Source of the DNA: Stieleria maiorica
Lineage (GTDB): Bacteria > Planctomycetota > Planctomycetia > Pirellulales > Pirellulaceae
DNA length: 64,000 nucleotides
Reading direction: 5' to 3'
Assembly: GCF_008035925.1 (NCBI RefSeq)
Contig: NZ_CP036264.1
Span: 8,809,121 to 8,873,120 of the forward strand
Shown here: positions 60,770 through 64,000 of the stretch, in pieces
Layout of the letters: every line of letters starts with the position of its first letter
Position numbering within the stretch: position 1 is the first letter of the stretch
Position numbers and translations under genes: made by a program
Notes under the pieces: model-generated
Seen by the model: the letters and a program-made list of their open reading frames with translations, nothing else
Database searches by the model: none
Told to the model about the DNA's origin: nothing

Positions 60770-61960
60770 GTGTAATCCAGAGAGCGCCGACGCGCTGACA
60801 AGCGTCTTCCACCCCTGAGGGGCAGAAGTCGGCCGGCATTCATGTAAAGAATCCGCAGGATGGAACGATAAAGGACCCGAACGCGAAGCTGCGGAAATCA
60901 TCCCGCGCAGGGTCAAACCAAATAGTTTTCGTTCGCCAACGTGTTCTCTTGTTGGCGACGTTGTTTTCGCTGGTCAGCGCGATCGTCGCTCTGACGCCGC
61001 ACTGACGGTTCAACAACCACTCGCCGCTGCCGGATCAGTCCGGAGGACGAGAAGTCGCGATTGATCTTCTCACCTGAACGATCGCCACCGGATCACAGAC
61101 CGACTGCGCCGAGGAGACACGGGCCGAGGCAACACGGACCGGTTGGTATCGGAGTCACAGGCTGGACCGAAGTGGCGGGCGACGCGGGCCGCCAAGCAAA
61201 ATGCCGTTTCCTCTGGCGTGTGTCGATCTTAGGGTTGTTCGGTATCCCGGGAGAACTCATCCCCGTGGACACTACCAATTCCTTTCTGTTTCCGTCGCCC
61301 GACACCAGGACAGGCCGATGCTGGCGGATCCCCGACTCTGCTCCCATCCTTGAACCGACCGGGGGCCAATCAACGGGGACGAGAGGCTCATCAACCTTTT
61401 CGGCTCGCAACAGCCGAATTGCAGAATCGTCGTGGAGCGACGCAGTGAATCGTGGAGCGGTGGGCTTTCAAACCAGTCACACCGCCGACTAAAGCTATCC
61501 GAAATATAGCCGAGCAACAGGATGTGTCAAGCGAAGCCTGAAACAGGGCCCTCTGACGGGTGGGCTACGAGACCGTGAGGACTCGCGCAATCCGCCCCGT
61601 TTTTTGGAATATTGGGTACGAAGATTTTCGCGGCAGGAACATTGCGAAAGACACCATCCATACGGATGAGCCCATTCGATCGAGCAAGTTTTCCGACCTC
61701 TCAAAATCATCCGACCTCTGCACCCGCCTCAGTATCGTCTCTCGTCACTGGAAGCCGGAGGCGTTTTGCCGGCCGCTCCGCTCGCGCTGACTTCGAAACC
61801 TCTGCCGGATGAACTGGCGTCAAAGTCGCCCCATTTTGTACTTTCGGATTAAGTGACAGCCTCCCACGGGCCGATTGAGTCACCAGGCGCATGGTCCGGG
61901 TCGCCGATCCGGTCGCGCAACACGTCAGTTTTTCCTCCCGGATCGACACAGGAACGCAGG
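60770..61960. other. Gene-poor 1.19-kb divergent region
   Basis: No convincing coding frame or known RNA is visible. It contains a hairpin CGCCAAC..GTTGGCG at about 60934-60957, about 165 nt upstream of the rho start, which could be part of a rho leader. The short frames on both strands between 61060 and 61490 have no family features. Confidence 0.5.
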
Positions 61961-63211
61961 ATGCGAAACGCCGCGATCTATCTCGTTGTCTTCACGCTCA
62001 CCGCTCTCGCCGCGCAATCATCGCCTGCACAAATCGCTTGGGAGGGCAAGCTTCGCGACGCCCACACCAAAGCCAAGCAGCAAGGCAAGTTGATGCTGCT
62101 GCACTTCTACACCGACAATTGCATCTATTGCGATCGACTGGAAGCCGGTGCCTTTCGCAGCGCGTCGGTCTCGCAGTCGATCAACCAGAACTTTGTGGCG
62201 GTGAAGGTCCACGGGACGAAGAACCCGAAATTGGCCGAGATGTTCAAGGTCACCAAGTACCCGACCGACGTGATTGTGACCACCGACGGCAAAGCCCTGT
62301 CCCATTCGGTCAGCCCGCAGCAACCCGATCGCTACATCGCGATGCTGACCGATGCCCAAGTCAGTTACGCCAAGACGCGCACCCTGGCGAGCACCCAGCA
62401 AACCGCACCAACCGCTGCATCGCCCGCTGCAACCGCTGCCCCAGCCACGACTCCGGCAGCAGGCGTCGCCGTGAATCATTCGCTGGCAAACCACACCCTG
62501 CCCAAGCCGACCTCGAATCGCCCGAAGGCCGACATGGCACCGGGCGAACTGCCGGTGCAGATCCCGGCACCCGGCGTGACAATGGAATCCGCGACGCCGG
62601 CCACCGTGACCGACAATTCTCGAAAAAACCAGTTCATGCTTCCCGGTGGCACCAAGGGGAACGTCCGTTCGGCAAGCGTCGCCACGTCCGGTTCGGTTCA
62701 AGCCTCACTGGCGAGCGCCCGTACCGGCGGCCTCACGCTGCCCACGGACACGGCCGCCGACATGACACCCGCCGACGCAACATCGGCCCGTGCAGCCACC
62801 ACCGCCGAAACGACCAGCCCGGAAAGCAAACCTGATCTCGCGATCCAAGGCTACTGTGCCGTTTCGGTCGTCAATCGCGGCCAGTGGGTCGAAGGCAAAC
62901 CGGAACTCGGCGTCATCCACCTGGGCAAACTCTATCTGTTCGCCGACAAGGAAGCGATGGAGCTGTTCCTTTCCGATCCGATTCCGTTCACTCCGATGCT
63001 GAACGAAATCGACGTCGTCCGCTTCTTTGAAGAAAAGAAGATCGTCCCCGGCAAACGCGAATGGGGCGTGATCGACCCGATCCACAACCGCATGTTCTTC
63101 TTCGCCGACGAAGCCGCCATGCTGCATTTCGAAAAGACGTTCGACCGATACTTGGACGCCGCCATCGAAGTCATGGATCAAGCGATCGAAGAATCCAACC
63201 CCGGCGTGTAA
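61961..63211 (+). CDS. Secreted thioredoxin-like protein with C-terminal YHS-like domains
   Basis: The 416-aa protein has a signal peptide (MRNAAIYLVVFTLTALAAQS), a thioredoxin-like domain (about 25-130: GKLMLLHFYTDNCIYCDRLEAGAFRS) with redox motif C54-I-Y-C57, an Ala/Thr/Pro-rich linker, and a C-terminal pair of YHS-like segments (QGYCAVSVVNRGQWVEGKPELGVIHLGKLYLFADKEAMELFL; KREWGVIDPIHNRMFFFADEAAMLHFEKTF). YHS modules often bind metal or partner proteins. It probably reduces disulfides or handles copper/heme outside the cell. AGGA lies about 7 nt before the ATG at 61961. Divergent from rho. Confidence 0.88.
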   Translation: MRNAAIYLVVFTLTALAAQSSPAQIAWEGKLRDAHTKAKQQGKLMLLHFYTDNCIYCDRLEAGAFRSASVSQSINQNFVAVKVHGTKNPKLAEMFKVTKYPTDVIVTTDGKALSHSVSPQQPDRYIAMLTDAQVSYAKTRTLASTQQTAPTAASPAATAAPATTPAAGVAVNHSLANHTLPKPTSNRPKADMAPGELPVQIPAPGVTMESATPATVTDNSRKNQFMLPGGTKGNVRSASVATSGSVQASLASARTGGLTLPTDTAADMTPADATSARAATTAETTSPESKPDLAIQGYCAVSVVNRGQWVEGKPELGVIHLGKLYLFADKEAMELFLSDPIPFTPMLNEIDVVRFFEEKKIVPGKREWGVIDPIHNRMFFFADEAAMLHFEKTFDRYLDAAIEVMDQAIEESNPGV

Positions 63212-63250
63212 GAGCCATCCAGCTAAGGGCGACGCGTTTCGCCAGTACGA

Positions 63251-63311
63251 TGGCCCTTCCGGGCCGTCGTCCGTAGGACTCGCAGCGACGACCTAGAAAG
63301 GACGTCGTACA
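63251..63311. repeat. Degenerate GGCCC..GGGCC palindromes
   Basis: GATGGCCCTTCCGGGCCGTC at 63251-63270 and a variant GACGACCTAGAAAGGACGTCGTAC follow the thioredoxin gene; they share the first palindrome of family M. Confidence 0.65.
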
Positions 63312-63319
63312 GCAATCCT

Positions 63320-63583
63320 CTAACGCGTCAGATCGCGCAGCCCCGGATCGGGCTTTGCATATCCGGGACGCACACCGCTGGCGATCGCCATGCCGGCGAT
63401 CAACGAGATGATCGCGACGACGATCCAGACGAAGCGGGCGGCAGACATGCCGTAGCGGTCCACCACACTGGCGATCGATCGCAGATGATAAGGTTGCCGC
63501 CACGGGCCGACCGCCACCGCAAACGCCAATGTGCTGCCGACAAACGCGACGGTTGCAACAAAGAGGTCGTTGTAGCTGGTCAT
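63320..63583 (-). CDS. Small two-helix membrane protein (87 aa)
   Basis: The protein MTSYNDLFVATVAFVGSTLA continues with AFAVAVGPW and, after a short loop (RQPYHLRSIASVVDRYGMS), a second helix (FVWIVVAIISLIAGMAIAS), and ends RPGYAKPDPGLRDLTR. Hydropathy indicates two membrane helices. Function unknown. It is followed by the repeat after the thioredoxin gene. Confidence 0.72.
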   Translation of the reverse strand: MTSYNDLFVATVAFVGSTLAFAVAVGPWRQPYHLRSIASVVDRYGMSAARFVWIVVAIISLIAGMAIASGVRPGYAKPDPGLRDLTR

Positions 63584-63681
63584 GGTGTTACACCCTAGGC
63601 TCGATCAGTACCGCGGTTCAGATCCGTCGCGCAATTATACTGCATCGCGCAATCATACTGCGTCGCTCCATCAGCCATCAC

Positions 63682-64000
63682 TCAAACGTCGCTGCGTCGC
63701 ATCCGCCGCCGCAGTGCCCGCAGTTGAACACGGGCACTTTCCAAGTCCGGAACGATTTCGATACACCGCTCCAGTGACTTTGATGCGGCCACGTATTCAC
63801 CGGACATGATTTGGCACCGGGCCAACCCCTGCCAAGCGGTGTAGTGAAAACGGCAGCGCCACAAGCATGCGATATAAGACTGAGATGCCTTGCGATAGTC
63901 TTCCAATCCGTGCCAACAACTGGCCAATTGAAAATGAGCCTCCGCATACATCGGCGCCTGTTCCACCAAGATCATTGCCGGCGCGAGCGCCGCGGCAAAC
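63682..64000 (-). CDS. TPR-like protein, partial (5' end beyond window)
   Basis: The visible C-terminal 106 residues are tandem helix pairs with TPR spacing (EAHFQLASCWHGLEDYRKASQSYIACL, AWQGLARCQIMSGEYVAASKSLERCIEIVPD). The frame stays open through the window edge without a start. The protein binds partners or organises a complex; more cannot be told. Confidence 0.8.
   Translation of the reverse strand, partial: FAAALAPAMILVEQAPMYAEAHFQLASCWHGLEDYRKASQSYIACLWRCRFHYTAWQGLARCQIMSGEYVAASKSLERCIEIVPDLESARVQLRALRRRMRRSDV

Noticed and set aside
61061..61492. 143-aa plus-strand and 105-aa minus-strand frames
   Set aside because: No domain, no signal, no SD; composition is that of non-coding GC-rich DNA.

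Overview
The window looks like a planctomycete chromosome, most like Pirellulaceae (Rhodopirellula-type). The signs are family-specific: a DUF1559 pilin-like protein, a secreted sulfatase, an ECF sigma factor next to a giant Ser/Thr kinase with WD40 and DUF1080 domains, a LEPR/Calx-beta/GEVEDY/dockerin surface protein, an 'NPYAPP' mini-protein, and dense families of intergenic palindromic repeats. GC content is moderate to high and coding is on both strands. There is no rRNA and one tRNA (Ser-GGA).

Layout. 0.36-4.8 kb (-): two-component operon (receiver-histidine kinase, lone receiver, small unknown protein, DUF2126 amidoligase-like enzyme). 4.8-8 kb: palindromic repeats, a 54-aa lipoprotein, a DUF1559 protein and a divergent secreted LamG/DUF1080-like protein. 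8-11 kb (+): large mechanosensitive channel. 11.1-19.5 kb (-): five-gene phospho-signalling operon (ECF sigma, kinase/WD40/DUF1080x2, double-FHA protein, FHA-TM-degenerate protease, secreted protein). 20-21.5 kb: RAYT-like transposase-family gene flanked by GTGCCATGTCCCC-type repeats. 21.7-31.6 kb: leucine-rich-repeat lipoprotein, sulfatase, HpcH/HpaI aldolase, OprB-like porin, DUF1704/MATCAP-like metallopeptidase, cNMP-patatin protein.

31.6-43.7 kb: glycogen phosphorylase, glycogen debranching enzyme, a Ser/Thr kinase fused to a UrtA-like periplasmic binding domain, a LOG-family protein and an MscS channel. These spacers hold a roughly 98-bp multi-hairpin repeat that expands into a tandem array (42113-42830) directly beside a second RAYT gene. 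43.7-53.4 kb (-): RND pump, adaptor, Gly/Pro-rich secreted protein, SnoaL-like protein and ABM monooxygenase, preceded by a candidate sigma-54 promoter, a double palindrome and a sigma-54 activator gene. 53.8-64 kb: DHH-like protein, two tiny membrane proteins, the dockerin surface protein, tRNA-Ser, rho, a 1.2-kb gene-poor gap, a secreted thioredoxin/YHS protein, a small membrane protein and a partial TPR gene.

The most notable signals are two different RAYT/repeat systems in one window, a complete sigma-54-controlled efflux/monooxygenase locus with readable cis-sites, a receptor kinase carrying a solute-binding domain, and an ECF-kinase-FHA operon whose FHA protease has apparently lost its catalytic His and Ser. 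All assignments come from reading sequence and motifs by eye; no database search was run.
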